A DNA stretch of 64,000 bases from Muribaculaceae bacterium Isolate-110 (HZI) (GTDB lineage: Bacteria; Bacteroidota; Bacteroidia; Bacteroidales; Muribaculaceae), in NCBI GenBank assembly GCA_003762875.1, contig RIBL01000001.1, positions 294,125 to 358,124 of the forward strand, read 5' to 3'. A program made the translations under genes and the position numbers. Below the pieces are notes generated by a model. It was given only the letters and a program-made list of their open reading frames with translations, was not told the origin of the DNA and searched no databases. Shown in pieces: positions 45,066-54,600 of the stretch (position 1 is its first letter; each line of letters opens with the position of its first letter).

Positions 45066-46289
45066 CTATGATATAAACGAGTCTTTGAAACCGAGGAAAT
45101 AGAGCACACCGTCGAGACCTATCGTCGATATTGACTGCTCGGCGTTGGCCTTGACTTTGGGCTTGGCGTGGAAGGCTATGCCGAGGCCGGCTGTCGACAG
45201 CATGGGCAGGTCGTTGGCACCGTCGCCTACGGCTATGGTCTGCGCTATGTTGACGTTCTCGACCTGGGCTATGAGTTTGAGCAGCTCGGCTTTGCGTCGT
45301 CCGTCGACAATATCGCCGAGATGACGGCCTGTGAGTTTGCCGTCGACAATTTCCAGTTCGTTGGCATACACATAGTCAAATCCGTATCTCTGCTTGAGAT
45401 AGTTGCCGAAGTAGGTAAATCCGCCCGAGAGTATCGCAGTCTTGTAGCCGGCGCGCTTGAGCACCTGCATCATGCGGTCGACCCCTTCGGTGACGGGGAG
45501 GTTCTCGGCAATCTCGCGCATCACGCTCTCGTCGAGCCCTTTGAGCAGAGCCACGCGCTCGCGGAAACTTTCGCAGAAATCAATCTCTCCGCGCATGGCG
45601 CGTTCGGTGATGGCTTTTACTTGATCGCCTACGCCGGCACGCATGGCCAGCTCGTCTATGACCTCGGTCTCGATGAGTGTCGAGTCCATATCGAAGCATA
45701 TTAGCCGTCGGCAACGGCGATAGAGTGTGTCTTCCTGCATCGAGATGTCAAACTCGTCTTCCTGCGACAGTTGCATGAAACGCTCCTGCATGGCGTGGAC
45801 GTCGGCCGGAGTGCCTCGCACCGACAGTTCGACACACGATTTGGAGCGGGGCTGCTCTTCCTCGCCAAGCGGCATGCGGCCGGTGAGACGCTGTATGGCG
45901 TCGATGTTCATACCCTGTTTGGCCAGCTCGGAAGTCACGTTGGCTATCTGCCGTGCGGTCAGGCGTCGGCCGAGCAGGGTGATAATCCATCGGTTTTTGC
46001 CCTGACGGCCTACCCATTCCTCATATTCCTTAATAGATATAGGTGTAAAGCGGATGTTGACATTCAGTTCTGAGGCTTTGAAGAGCAGTTCCTTCATAAT
46101 GTTGCCTGACACAGCCGCATCAGTCTTGATGAGGATACCGAGCGAAAGGGTGTGATGTATGTCGGCCTGGCCGATGTCGAGAATACCGGCATCGTATCGG
46201 GCCAATATCTCGGATAGGGCCGATGTGACACCGGGATGGTCCTGGCCCGATATGTTTATAAGGATAAGTTCGAGTTGTGATTTTTCCAT
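45066..46289 (-). CDS. serB: Phosphoserine phosphatase with tandem ACT domains
   Basis: A 407-aa enzyme for the last step of serine synthesis. Two ACT-like domains fill residues about 1-180 (LILINISGQDHPGVTSALSE, WIITLLGRRLTARQIANVTS) and probably sense serine. The HAD domain carries the nucleophile motif FDMDSTLIE (D200, D202), SGGFTYFGNYL, and AVGDGANDLPML. It is the first gene of a - strand run and has a promoter box just upstream. Confidence 0.95.
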   Translation of the reverse strand: MEKSQLELILINISGQDHPGVTSALSEILARYDAGILDIGQADIHHTLSLGILIKTDAAVSGNIMKELLFKASELNVNIRFTPISIKEYEEWVGRQGKNRWIITLLGRRLTARQIANVTSELAKQGMNIDAIQRLTGRMPLGEEEQPRSKSCVELSVRGTPADVHAMQERFMQLSQEDEFDISMQEDTLYRRCRRLICFDMDSTLIETEVIDELAMRAGVGDQVKAITERAMRGEIDFCESFRERVALLKGLDESVMREIAENLPVTEGVDRMMQVLKRAGYKTAILSGGFTYFGNYLKQRYGFDYVYANELEIVDGKLTGRHLGDIVDGRRKAELLKLIAQVENVNIAQTIAVGDGANDLPMLSTAGLGIAFHAKPKVKANAEQSISTIGLDGVLYFLGFKDSFIS

Positions 46290-46318
46290 GCTTGTGAAAA
46301 TGTACCTTCAATAAAATG

Positions 46319-46326
46319 CAAAGATA
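46319..46326 (-). promoter_or_regulatory. Promoter -7 box for serB
   Basis: TATCTTTG on the - strand matches TAnnTTTG, 29 bases before the serB ATG. No clean -33 TTTG was found. Confidence 0.5.
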
Positions 46327-46348
46327 TTAAAATTTTTGAAAAATTTTG

Positions 46349-46356
46349 TACATTTG
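46349..46356 (+). promoter_or_regulatory. Promoter -7 box for glsA
   Basis: TACATTTG matches TAnnTTTG, 27 bases before the glsA ATG, back to back with the serB box. The only nearby upstream TTTG (46335-46338) is too close for the usual 18-21 spacer. Confidence 0.5.
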
Positions 46357-46383
46357 CCGTCAAAATCTCATGTTTAGCCTACG

Positions 46384-47298
46384 ATGGAATACAATGAAAT
46401 CCTTACAGCGATAGCGGCCGAGATAGCACCGTTGCGCGGCGTCGGCCGTCAGGCCGATTACATACCGGCTCTTGCCAAAGTCAATCCCGACCGCTTCGGT
46501 ATATGCCTCACCACCACCGATGGCAGCGAGATAGGACTTGGTGATATTGACGAGCCATTTTCGATACAGAGTGTCACTAAGGTGTTTTCGCTCGGCATGG
46601 CGTTGTCCCATATGGGCGAGGAGCTATGGCGGCGTGTGGGCAAAGAGCCGTCGGGCTCGGCGTTCAATTCGCTCATAGATCTTGAGCTTGACCACGGAGT
46701 GCCGCGCAACCCGTTTATCAATGCAGGTGCCATCGTGGTGAGCGACATACTTATGTCTTGCCTGGCCTACCCCGAGGCTGATTATCTGGCGTTTGTCAGG
46801 TTGCTTGCCGGTGATGACAGCGTTGACTACAACCGCGAGGTGGCATCGTCGGAGCGGGAGAAGGGTTATGTCAATGCAGCTATAGCCAATATGCTGAAAT
46901 ATTACGGCAATCTTGACAATGACATAGAGGCTGTGCTGAGATTTTATTTCCTCCAGTGTTCGGTCGAGATGAGCTGCCGGCAACTGTCACGGGCATTTCT
47001 TCCGTTTGCTGACCGACACAAGGAGTTTGTATATGGCGACGTGAAACTGAGCTATTCGCAAGTGAAGCGCATCAATGCCATCATGCAGACATGTGGTTTT
47101 TACAACGATGCGGGCGAGTATTCCTATCTTGTCGGTCTTCCAGGCAAAAGCGGTGTCGGAGGTGGCATCGGGGCCGTATACCCAGGTCGTTATGCCGTGG
47201 CCACATGGAGTCCGCGTCTCAACAGCAAAGGCAATTCGGTTATGGGCATGAAAGCTCTCGAACTCCTTACCACCCACACCCACGAGTCGATATTTTAG
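46384..47298 (+). CDS. glsA: Glutaminase A
   Basis: A 304-aa serine-dependent beta-lactamase-fold glutaminase converting glutamine to glutamate and ammonia. Motifs are the S-x-x-K nucleophile in PFSIQSVTKVF, NPFINAGAIVV, and LPGKSGVGGGI. Length is standard. It may contribute to acid resistance or nitrogen supply. It is divergent from serB, monocistronic, and followed by a strong hairpin. Confidence 0.95.
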   Translation: MEYNEILTAIAAEIAPLRGVGRQADYIPALAKVNPDRFGICLTTTDGSEIGLGDIDEPFSIQSVTKVFSLGMALSHMGEELWRRVGKEPSGSAFNSLIDLELDHGVPRNPFINAGAIVVSDILMSCLAYPEADYLAFVRLLAGDDSVDYNREVASSEREKGYVNAAIANMLKYYGNLDNDIEAVLRFYFLQCSVEMSCRQLSRAFLPFADRHKEFVYGDVKLSYSQVKRINAIMQTCGFYNDAGEYSYLVGLPGKSGVGGGIGAVYPGRYAVATWSPRLNSKGNSVMGMKALELLTTHTHESIF

Positions 47299-47363
47299 GC
47301 TATTGGTTTTGATATATAAATATTTGTTAAAATCAGATTAGCCCGGATGTAGCCGGTCAAAAT

Positions 47364-47412
47364 ACAAAGCAAGAGTCTCGACATTGTCGCAATGTCGAGA
47401 CTCTTGCTTTGT
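47364..47412. terminator. 22-bp stem bidirectional terminator
   Basis: A perfect 22-bp stem (47364-47385 with 47391-47412) with a 5-base loop gtcgc sits between the convergent glsA (+) and transporter (-) genes. Short A/T runs flank both sides. The remaining 150 bases of this gap hold nothing I recognise. Confidence 0.82.
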
Positions 47413-47566
47413 CATATGTGTAATATCTTGAGCTTGTTAAAAAAATGATTGTGAATACAAAAAAAGAATATCGGCCGAGAATTCAGGCATTTTAGAGGGC
47501 GTTTGATAACAAATATTAAACGTCTTCTAAAGCTTAAGTCTACCAGTCTATATATTCTTCTCCGAA

Positions 47567-49228
47567 TTATATAAATGCCAGGATGATGAGCTGAGCGATG
47601 ATGACGCGGCAAAACATCGAGAGGGGATAGACGGTGGCGTAGCTGACGGTAGCGTAGTCGTTGGGCACGATGTCGTTGGCATAGTTGAGGGCCATAGGAT
47701 TGGCCATGCTGCCGCACAGCATGCCACAGGTGAGACCGAAGTCAATGTGGCATATCTTGAGTGCTACAAAGCCCATTATGATTACGGGCACTATGGTTAT
47801 GAGAAATCCGAGCAATATCCACAGTAGTCCTTCGGGGCGCATTATTGTGTCGATGAAGTGGCTGCCGGCTTCAAGGCCGAGACATGCGAGATAGAGTGAT
47901 AGTCCTATGCCTCGCAACATAAGATTGGCACTCCGGGTGGTGTAGGTCACGAGGCGGAACTGTGGCCCGAACCGGCCGATGAGGATGCCTATGATGATGG
48001 GTCCTCCTGCCAGACCGAGTTTTATCGGTGTGGATATGCCGGGTACCATGATGGGTATCGAGCCGAGTACCAGTCCGAGCACGATGCCTAAGAATATGGC
48101 TCCGAGATTGGGATCTTTGAGTTTTATTTCGATGTTGCCGAGGGTCTGCTCCACTTTCTCGATGTCGGCCGCGCTTCCTACGACGGTGAGAATGTCGCCG
48201 AGCTGCAGCACCAGTTCGGGTGTGGCGAGCAGATAGAGGCCTGAACGGCTGATGCGGCTGATGTTGATGTGATATTGCTTGCGCAGGTGTAGCGAGCCGA
48301 GCTTTTTGCCGTTGATTGACGGTCGGCTCACGATGATACGGCGCGATACGAGCTGATTGTCGATGGAGTTCCAGTCGATGTCTTTTTTATTCCAGTCGCG
48401 CTCCTCCTGATGGCCGAAAAGGACTTTGAGTCGTTCGTTGTTTTCGGGAGTGGTGATTACAAGCAGGTGGTCGTCTTTCTGAATCACTGTGTCTGACTCG
48501 GGCAGGCTCACGGTGTCGTCGCGCCACAGGCGTGAGATGACAAATTTAGTACCGGCCAGAGCTGAAATCTGACGTACGGTCATGTCATAGATGGCCGGAT
48601 TGCATACTCGAAACTCGGCAATGAAAGTTGTGTCGGAGTCGTCGTGAGGTGATGACAGCGGTGTGCCCGGGCGAATGAACATTTTGCGCATGAGGATTAT
48701 GGCAAGTATTACTCCCACCACGCCGAGCGGATAGGTGACCGCACAGCTCAGCGCGGCACCGTTGGCCGACAATCCCACCTGTTCGAGTGCCTGCTGGGCG
48801 GCTCCGAGAGCCGGGGTGTTGGTGGTGGCTCCGCACAGCAGACCGGTGGCGTCGCCGATGGGCACGCCGAGCAGGAGTGTGTAGAGTATGGCCATGACTG
48901 TGCCGATAATCATCACGCCGAGGCCGAGCATGTTGAGCTCGAGGCCACCTTTGCGGAAAGAGCTGAAGAAGCCGGGGCCGACTTTGAGTCCAAGTTCGTA
49001 GACAAACAGTACCAGGCCGAGATTTTCGGTGTAGTGGAGTATGGTCGGGTCGATTGACAGGCCTATGTGTCCGGCAAGGATGCCGGCGAAAAACACAAAA
49101 GTCACCCCCAACGAGATGCCCCACACTCTGATTTTGCCCAAGGCAAGACCGATGGCTATAATTATCGAGATGATGATGACCGCCTGTAGAGCCGTGTGGC
49201 TGAAAAATAAATCAGTTAACCATTGCAT
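47567..49228 (-). CDS. AspT/YidE family transporter
   Basis: A 553-aa inner-membrane protein of the aspartate:alanine exchanger family. Two five-to-six-helix halves (AspT/YidE/YbjL duplication; GLLCGATTNTPALGAAQQAL and its counterpart TCGMLCGSMANPMALNYA) flank two RCK_C/TrkA_C-type regulatory domains (about 200-370; CNPAIYDMTVRQISALAGTK, LVLQLGDILTVVGSAADIEK). The substrate is probably a carboxylate or amino acid but is not determinable. A -7 box (49233-49240) lies only four bases before the ATG. Confidence 0.88.
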   Translation of the reverse strand: MQWLTDLFFSHTALQAVIIISIIIAIGLALGKIRVWGISLGVTFVFFAGILAGHIGLSIDPTILHYTENLGLVLFVYELGLKVGPGFFSSFRKGGLELNMLGLGVMIIGTVMAILYTLLLGVPIGDATGLLCGATTNTPALGAAQQALEQVGLSANGAALSCAVTYPLGVVGVILAIILMRKMFIRPGTPLSSPHDDSDTTFIAEFRVCNPAIYDMTVRQISALAGTKFVISRLWRDDTVSLPESDTVIQKDDHLLVITTPENNERLKVLFGHQEERDWNKKDIDWNSIDNQLVSRRIIVSRPSINGKKLGSLHLRKQYHINISRISRSGLYLLATPELVLQLGDILTVVGSAADIEKVEQTLGNIEIKLKDPNLGAIFLGIVLGLVLGSIPIMVPGISTPIKLGLAGGPIIIGILIGRFGPQFRLVTYTTRSANLMLRGIGLSLYLACLGLEAGSHFIDTIMRPEGLLWILLGFLITIVPVIIMGFVALKICHIDFGLTCGMLCGSMANPMALNYANDIVPNDYATVSYATVYPLSMFCRVIIAQLIILAFI

Positions 49229-49232
49229 GGTG

Positions 49233-49240
49233 CAAAGGTA
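49233..49240 (-). promoter_or_regulatory. Promoter -7 box directly before the transporter start
   Basis: TACCTTTG on the - strand matches TAnnTTTG. The ATG begins 5 bases downstream, so transcription would start at about the A of the ATG, giving a leaderless mRNA unless another promoter is used. Confidence 0.5.
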
Positions 49241-49253
49241 CGAAAAAATATCG

Positions 49254-49285
49254 TTTGCGAGAGTTGAATTATTTTATTAATTTTG
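49254..49285 (+). promoter_or_regulatory. Promoter of the LysM gene
   Basis: TTTG (49254-49257) and TAATTTTG (49278-49285) with a 20-base spacer match the Bacteroidales consensus. The predicted start is about 20 bases before the ATG at 49313. Confidence 0.7.
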
Positions 49286-49312
49286 TCGGTAATATCATTA
49301 GATTACGCATCA

Positions 49313-51115
49313 ATGAATTTTTCACGGTTTACAATTGCTGCAATTCTCATGGGGGCGGCCTCGGTGTTTGCCCTGCATGCCGCTGTCAAGGACCTGCCTG
49401 TAAAGACGGTTAACGGACGTTTGTATCACTATTACGAAGTTCCGGCCAAAGAGACAGTATATTCGCTTTGCTATAAGCTCGATATATCCAAGGACGAGAT
49501 GATACGTCACAATCCGTCGGTGGCCGATGGGTTGCGGGCGGGTATGACATTGTTTTTCCCGGTAGAGGAGAGTGTTGAAACGGCTGTACAGCCTTCGGCC
49601 GCCCAGGGACGTGTCATCAGTCATCATGTGCAGAAGGGTGAGACGATATTTGGCATAGCGCATAAATATGGTGTCAACACCGAGGCGGTTATTGAACAGA
49701 ATCCGGTGCTTAAAAACGGTCTTAAAGCCGGGCAGACGATTCAGATAACCGTATCCGGCTCTGTTGTCGAGCCTAAGGTGGCAGAGCCCGCTCCGGCTCA
49801 GCCCGCTCCGAAGCAGACTGCCGGAGTGAAGGGATATATAGTCAAAAAGAAGGAGACATTCTATTCGATAGCTGTGGCCAACGGTCTGTCGGTGGCCGCG
49901 CTTGAGGCTGCCAACCCCGGAGTGACGTCGCTCAAGGAGGGACAGGTGCTCAATATCCCGGTGCGCGAGGTGCCGGCCGAGATTGTTGCCGATGCATCGG
50001 CCGCGCCGACCGGAGACAAAAGTGTGGCCGAGGCTGCTGCCGACAGTGTGACGGTCGCTTCCGCCGATAAGTCGGTGTCGCTGGCCGTGATGCTGCCGTT
50101 TATGCTCAATGAGGAGTCTCCTAGCAAGAATGCATGCCGTTACACCGAATTCTATAAGGGGCTCCTGCTTGCCGTTGACAGTCTGCGTAACAACGGAGCT
50201 CCGATACATGTTACCGCTTATGACACCGAAGGGTCGGTGCTCAAGGTGCGCGAGGCCCTGACCGACTCGACATTCCGCAGGCATAATGCTATTATCGCTC
50301 CCGACAATTCCGCCCAGATGGCCATACTTGCCGAATATGGCAAAAATAATAATGTCAAGGTGGTCAATACGTTCATAGTCCGTGACGATTCCTATCTTAC
50401 CAATCCTGACATGGTGCAGGCCAATCTGCCGAGCCAACTGATGTATCGCAAGGCGATTGATGCGCTGATGGAGCGGTTTGAGAATGCCACTCCTGTGTTT
50501 CTTAACATAAAGGGGACGACAGGCGACAAGGCCGATTTTGTGGGCGAGTTGCGCAAGAGTCTTGACGCCAAGGGCAAGACCTACATGGAAGTCGAGGCAG
50601 ACGGACGTCTTACCGTGGCTGATCTGAAACCGCTTCCGGCCGACGGTAACTATGTGTTTGTCCCTGCTGCCGGCCGTCAGGCTGATCTCAATAAACTTAT
50701 GCCTGGCATCATCGAGTGGCGTGATCAGGCTGTGACTCCTACGGTGCAACTGTTTGGCTATCCCGAGTGGACCACATTCCGCGGCGAGACTCTTGAGAAT
50801 ATGCACAACCTTAACACCACAGTCTATTCGCGCTTCTATACCGATGAAGAGTCGGCCCGCACCAAGGATATTGATGCCAGATACAAGCAGTGGTATGGGA
50901 CGCGGATGGAGAATGCCGTGCCTCGTCTGGGACTGCTCGGATTTGATACCGGCATGTTTGTGATACCATATATGCTTAATGGCGGAGACAAGTATGACGG
51001 CGTGCAGAACGGATATTATCTGGTAAGGTCAGGTGAAAACGGCGGAGCCTATAACGACGCACTCTATTTCGTGACGTTCCGTCCCGGTAACGTAACCGAT
51101 AAAACACGTATCTGA
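49313..51115 (+). CDS. LysM-repeat protein with periplasmic-binding-like domain
   Basis: A 600-aa exported protein from the ATG at 49313, which lies downstream of a clear promoter and gives a signal peptide (ILMGAASVFALHA). Three LysM peptidoglycan-binding repeats follow (YEVPAKETVYSLCYKLDISK; HHVQKGETIFGIAHKYGVNT; YIVKKKETFYSIAVANGLSV), then an Ala-rich linker. A C-terminal ABC-type substrate-binding-like fold (VSLAVMLPFMLNEE, AFDTEG-like AYDTEGS, NAIIAPDNSAQMAIL) completes it. This is a Bacteroidetes envelope family of unknown ligand. The next gene starts 3 bases after its stop, so the two are coupled. Confidence 0.87.
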   Translation: MNFSRFTIAAILMGAASVFALHAAVKDLPVKTVNGRLYHYYEVPAKETVYSLCYKLDISKDEMIRHNPSVADGLRAGMTLFFPVEESVETAVQPSAAQGRVISHHVQKGETIFGIAHKYGVNTEAVIEQNPVLKNGLKAGQTIQITVSGSVVEPKVAEPAPAQPAPKQTAGVKGYIVKKKETFYSIAVANGLSVAALEAANPGVTSLKEGQVLNIPVREVPAEIVADASAAPTGDKSVAEAAADSVTVASADKSVSLAVMLPFMLNEESPSKNACRYTEFYKGLLLAVDSLRNNGAPIHVTAYDTEGSVLKVREALTDSTFRRHNAIIAPDNSAQMAILAEYGKNNNVKVVNTFIVRDDSYLTNPDMVQANLPSQLMYRKAIDALMERFENATPVFLNIKGTTGDKADFVGELRKSLDAKGKTYMEVEADGRLTVADLKPLPADGNYVFVPAAGRQADLNKLMPGIIEWRDQAVTPTVQLFGYPEWTTFRGETLENMHNLNTTVYSRFYTDEESARTKDIDARYKQWYGTRMENAVPRLGLLGFDTGMFVIPYMLNGGDKYDGVQNGYYLVRSGENGGAYNDALYFVTFRPGNVTDKTRI

Positions 51116-51117
51116 AG

Positions 51118-51831
51118 ATGAGGATGCGAGTGTTGTCAGTGTTGCGTCTTGCGGCCTTGGTCGGAGTGATGATGCTGTTGCCGTCTGTGGCCATGGCACA
51201 GCGGGAGTATTCTCCTAATTTTTCGGTCGGAGTGCGTGGCGGAGCCACACTTTCCAGCATGGCGTTTACGCCCGAGGTGCATCAGAGCATGATTCAAGGC
51301 TTGACCATGGGAGTCACCGCCCGTTACACCGAGGAGAAGTATTTCGGTCTTATCGGCGAGGTCAATATCACCCAGCGTGGATGGAAAGAGGATTTTGTCC
51401 GCGATGAGGCTCCCAAGTTTGAGTATTCGCGCACGCTTACCTATGTGCAGATACCTTTGCTGACGCACATCTATTTTGGCTCGCGCAAGGTCAAGGGATT
51501 CTTCAATCTTGGTCCTGAGGTCGGATTTCTTATAAACGATAAGATTACGGCCAATTTTGACTATAATAAGTATGATGCCATCGAAGGTTTTCCTCAGGGC
51601 TATCGCACAAACGAGCAGTTGAGGATGGAGGTGCAGAATACATTTGACTATGGCATTGCCGGAGGTGCCGGCATAGAGTTTTTTATCAACCGTCGCAATT
51701 CCATACAACTCGAAGGCCGATATTATTTCGGGCTCGGCAACATTTTCAAGGCTACCAAGAGAGATTATTTCGCATCGTCGCGCAGCACCTCCATAGAGGT
51801 GACGCTATCTTACCTTTTCAGAGTTCTCTGA
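51118..51831 (+). CDS. PorT-like outer-membrane beta-barrel protein
   Basis: A 237-aa protein with a signal peptide (ALVGVMMLLPSVAMAQ) and alternating beta-strand pattern (SVGVRGGATLSSM, YFGLIGEVNITQRGW, LTYVQIPLLTHIYFGSRKVK, FNLGPEVGFLI) ending in LSYLFRVL. It belongs to the porin/outer-membrane PorT-like barrel class. PorT itself is a T9SS component, but this class is broad and no other T9SS gene is adjacent. It is tightly linked to the LysM gene. Confidence 0.85.
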   Translation: MRMRVLSVLRLAALVGVMMLLPSVAMAQREYSPNFSVGVRGGATLSSMAFTPEVHQSMIQGLTMGVTARYTEEKYFGLIGEVNITQRGWKEDFVRDEAPKFEYSRTLTYVQIPLLTHIYFGSRKVKGFFNLGPEVGFLINDKITANFDYNKYDAIEGFPQGYRTNEQLRMEVQNTFDYGIAGGAGIEFFINRRNSIQLEGRYYFGLGNIFKATKRDYFASSRSTSIEVTLSYLFRVL

Positions 51832-51838
51832 CCGGGTG

Positions 51839-52651
51839 ATGGATTTACGAGACGGTTTTACGTTCTATCGTCCAAGTGAATTGTTGCGCCGTTATGTCCG
51901 CTATTATTGGGTGTTGCGGAGTAGTGCGGCTTTTGATGAACTGACATTTCCGATAGGATGTCCACAGCTTATATTTCATAAGAAGACACCGTTGTATATT
52001 CCCGAACTGCATGCAAGCCAGCCTGCATTTGCAGTGAGCGGGCAGGTCAACTTTCCGTCTCGGCTGCAGTCGTCGGGCGGACTGGAGATGATAGTTGCTG
52101 TGTTTCATCCTCACGCACTTGGTGTGATATTGAGGATGTCGGCATCGGAGCTATATAATATGGAGGTGTCGGGATATGACCTTCCCGACAAGAATCCGGC
52201 CGAGTTGGCCGATCGGGTGTATGACACGGCTGATGACACGGAGTGTGTTAAACTTATCGAATCGTGGTTGTTGTCGGTGATTTACGGCTGTGGTCTGACT
52301 CTTGACAGCCGGCGAGTCGAGGCGGCCATAGGTATGTTGTTGGCAGATACCGGGACGAATGTTGAGACTATGGCGGAATGTGCATGCCTCAGTACACGTC
52401 AGTTCAGCCGGGTGTTTCGCTCGATGGTAGGTATGGGGCCTAAGGAATATGCGAGGATTGCGAGGTTTCAGAAATCTTTATGGATGATGCAGGCCGGTGG
52501 CCGGGATTTCGCGTCCATAGCCTATGCCTGCGGATATGCCGACCAGTCACATTTCATACGGGAATGCCGTATCTATAGCGGGCATACGCCATTATCATTG
52601 CTTGAGACGACTGGTGGGGTGTATTCCGATTTGTACTCATCGCCTATATAG
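51839..52651 (+). CDS. AraC family transcriptional regulator
   Basis: A 270-aa regulator. I prefer the ATG at 51839 over the adjoining GTG at 51836. The N-terminal 150 residues (FYRPSELLRRYVRYYWVLRS, AVSGQVNFPSRLQ) are the sensor domain typed as DUF6597-like. The C-terminal AraC double HTH has ECACLSTRQFSRVFRSMVGM and DFASIAYACGYADQSHFIRE. The target genes and ligand are unknown. It follows the barrel gene by 7 bases and is the last ordinary chromosomal gene before the integrase region. Confidence 0.88.
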   Translation: MDLRDGFTFYRPSELLRRYVRYYWVLRSSAAFDELTFPIGCPQLIFHKKTPLYIPELHASQPAFAVSGQVNFPSRLQSSGGLEMIVAVFHPHALGVILRMSASELYNMEVSGYDLPDKNPAELADRVYDTADDTECVKLIESWLLSVIYGCGLTLDSRRVEAAIGMLLADTGTNVETMAECACLSTRQFSRVFRSMVGMGPKEYARIARFQKSLWMMQAGGRDFASIAYACGYADQSHFIRECRIYSGHTPLSLLETTGGVYSDLYSSPI

Positions 52652-52773
52652 TAGGAAAAGTCAGAAGGGAGTTATTGGATATTTTGCGATTTTTTATTTT
52701 GTCTGCTAATCAGATAGTTGGCTAATTTTGCATTTGCGTTGATTTGGGGCTATTTGATGAAATTTTCACATTC

Positions 52774-52793
52774 AGTACACATTTTGTACGATT
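52774..52793. other. att-like site upstream of integrase 1
   Basis: agtacacattttgtacgatt resembles the 20-bp repeat agtacaactttagtacaacc that bounds the downstream element (same AGTAC...GTAC spacing, roughly two thirds identical). It lies about 100 bases before the first integrase gene and could be that integrase's own recombination site. Confidence 0.4.
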
Positions 52794-52821
52794 CAGTTGT
52801 TAATAGTTGTATGGGGCGATT

Positions 52822-52851
52822 TTTGCGAATGATGAGTTCGTACTAACTTTG
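52822..52851 (+). promoter_or_regulatory. Promoter of integrase 1
   Basis: TTTG (52822-52825) and TAACTTTG (52844-52851) with an 18-base spacer lie 25 bases before the integrase start. Confidence 0.68.
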
Positions 52852-52876
52852 CGTATATCCACAAAATTAGTCACTT

Positions 52877-54118
52877 ATGGCAAAAGTCGAAACAAAGAAC
52901 AAACAGAATCCAAAACTTGTACAGACTGTCCTTAAAGACGGTCGGGCGAGTCTTGCGCTTGAGTATTATCTCGGGCGCACAGAGACCCCGGTCATAGATG
53001 AAGAAGGGAATCATGTTCTCTATACTGAGGGGGCGATGGCTGGAAGACCTAAATATAAAATCAAGCACAATCGCAAACGGGAAAATCTCAATCTCTACAT
53101 CTGGCTGCATCCACGTTCCCAACAGGAGAGGACACAGAACCGCAACACTCTTGCCCTTGCTGAGAAAATCAGATTCGAGCGAGAACAGGAATTTCTTGAG
53201 GACAGAGAAGGATACCGACTAAAAAAGGAGAAGGAGGTAGACCTGCTACGATATTTCCGCAAGCATCGGGACGACGAGATTTATTCACGTCCCATCCGGG
53301 TGGGATTCGGCACAGCTTATCGCCGATTCATAGCATTCCTTTCAAGTGTGCCCAAATACAAGAGGTATGCCGATTTCCTGCGCATGGATTTACTGACGCC
53401 TGAAATTGTCAGCGGATATGTAGATTATCTGAAAAAGGTATCTGTCGGTGAAGGTGGTGCCCGCTGTTATGGGCTGTTCAAGAAAGTCGTCACCACGGCC
53501 GTTGAGGAGGGACTGATGAAAAAGAATCCATGCAAGGGAATAACCATGCACAAGGATTTCCACGCAATAAAAAAGCCCGTTCTCACTCTTGATGAAATAA
53601 AACGACTTGCCGATACTCCATTTACAGGAAGTTATCACGATATCAGAAGGGCGTTCCTGTTCAGTCTATACACCGGAATCAGATGGTGTGATGTCAATCA
53701 GCTTACTTATGAGAATGTAGATTTTGCTTCGTGTGTCCTGAAATTCGAGCAGAGTAAGATTGCAGGAAGGAGCAAAAACAGTAATGTGGTAACTCCGTTA
53801 AGTCCGATGTTGCTTCGCATTATCGGTGAGCCGGAAATAGCAGGTGATTACCGACAGCGGATTTTCAACCTGCCGACATGGGCAACCTGTGTAAAACAAC
53901 TCAAGGCATGGGTTAAGGCTGCGGAAATCGGCAAGAATATCACATGGCATTGTGCCCGCCACAGCTTTGCTGTAAATATTCTTAATGGCGGTGCCAACAT
54001 CAAGACTGTACAGTCACTGATGGGCCATGCCAGCATTGAGATGACAGAGAAATATCTCCGTGTAGTGGATGAGTTGAAGCACAAAGCAATCAATAGTCTT
54101 CCGGATGTCTATGTATAG
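52877..54118 (+). CDS. Tyrosine site-specific recombinase (integrase 1)
   Basis: A 413-aa integrase. The N-terminal arm-binding part (LKDGRASLALEYYLGR) and SAM-like core-binding region precede a complete catalytic domain with R269 (TGIRWCD), H358 and R361 (HCARH), H384 (GHAS) and the nucleophile Y393. It is closely related to integrase 2 encoded 480 bases downstream, sharing for example LAEKIRFEREQEFLE. No other mobile gene lies between them, so it may be a remnant of an older element or serve the same one. Confidence 0.93.
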   Translation: MAKVETKNKQNPKLVQTVLKDGRASLALEYYLGRTETPVIDEEGNHVLYTEGAMAGRPKYKIKHNRKRENLNLYIWLHPRSQQERTQNRNTLALAEKIRFEREQEFLEDREGYRLKKEKEVDLLRYFRKHRDDEIYSRPIRVGFGTAYRRFIAFLSSVPKYKRYADFLRMDLLTPEIVSGYVDYLKKVSVGEGGARCYGLFKKVVTTAVEEGLMKKNPCKGITMHKDFHAIKKPVLTLDEIKRLADTPFTGSYHDIRRAFLFSLYTGIRWCDVNQLTYENVDFASCVLKFEQSKIAGRSKNSNVVTPLSPMLLRIIGEPEIAGDYRQRIFNLPTWATCVKQLKAWVKAAEIGKNITWHCARHSFAVNILNGGANIKTVQSLMGHASIEMTEKYLRVVDELKHKAINSLPDVYV

Positions 54119-54497
54119 AATGCCGGGGTGGCACTATTATGGCGGACATATGACATGATGTTGGCAGGGCATTGATTCTCTTTCGTTGTTCTATTTCTGA
54201 AATCGCCCTATTATAAAAATATTTCTCCGATATGAATAAGAACAACAGTCCTCCCATATAGGCACAATATACTTTCCTATAAGTTCCGTCCAATCTTCGT
54301 TATGGCAATGAAGATTGGACGGTTGTGTTTTCTCTATGCTATAAATCAAGATGAGAAACAATAATATAAAAATCAGAGTGTGCAATCTATAGGGAAAATC
54401 GGCATAACACGATAAAAGATAATAGCAATGATTTTCAGCGATTTATAACCTTGGAGTTTGTCTTGATTTTCTAAATTTTCTATCTATTTTCGCATTA
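54119..54497. other. Gap after integrase 1 with one hairpin
   Basis: No convincing gene. A perfect 13-bp stem (54286-54298 with 54310-54322), 11-base loop, followed by ttgtgttttct, may terminate integrase 1 transcription. The rest is AT-rich without recognisable signals. Confidence 0.5.
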
Positions 54498-54517
54498 AGT
54501 ACAACTTTAGTACAACC
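54498..54517. repeat. Left end direct repeat of the integrative element (att)
   Basis: agtacaactttagtacaacc, identical to 63241-63260. It contains two AGTACAAC half-units 11 bases apart, and a third AGTACAAC is at about 54538. Its position just before integrase 2 and its exact match at the far side of the cargo make it the likely attL. Confidence 0.75.
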
Positions 54518-54546
54518 CTGAGTGTTAAGGGATGTATAGTACAACT

Positions 54547-54576
54547 TTTGTGTTTGGGAGGATTGACATACCTTTG
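54547..54576 (+). promoter_or_regulatory. Promoter of integrase 2
   Basis: TTTG (54547-54550) and TACCTTTG (54569-54576), 18-base spacer. The promoter lies downstream of the first ATG (54532) of the frame, which supports the ATG at 54601 as the true start. Confidence 0.68.
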
Positions 54577-54600
54577 CCGACACGACAAAAAATTAAGAAT

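Noticed and set aside
49322..50806. 494-codon open frame on the - strand inside the LysM gene
   Set aside because: Entirely antisense to a strong gene with a promoter and signal peptide; His/Arg/Leu-rich product typical of shadow frames.
54400..54517. tRNA 3' end as target of the integrative element
   Set aside because: The 20-bp repeat and its flanks do not resemble a tRNA T-arm/acceptor end; no tRNA gene is seen at either boundary.
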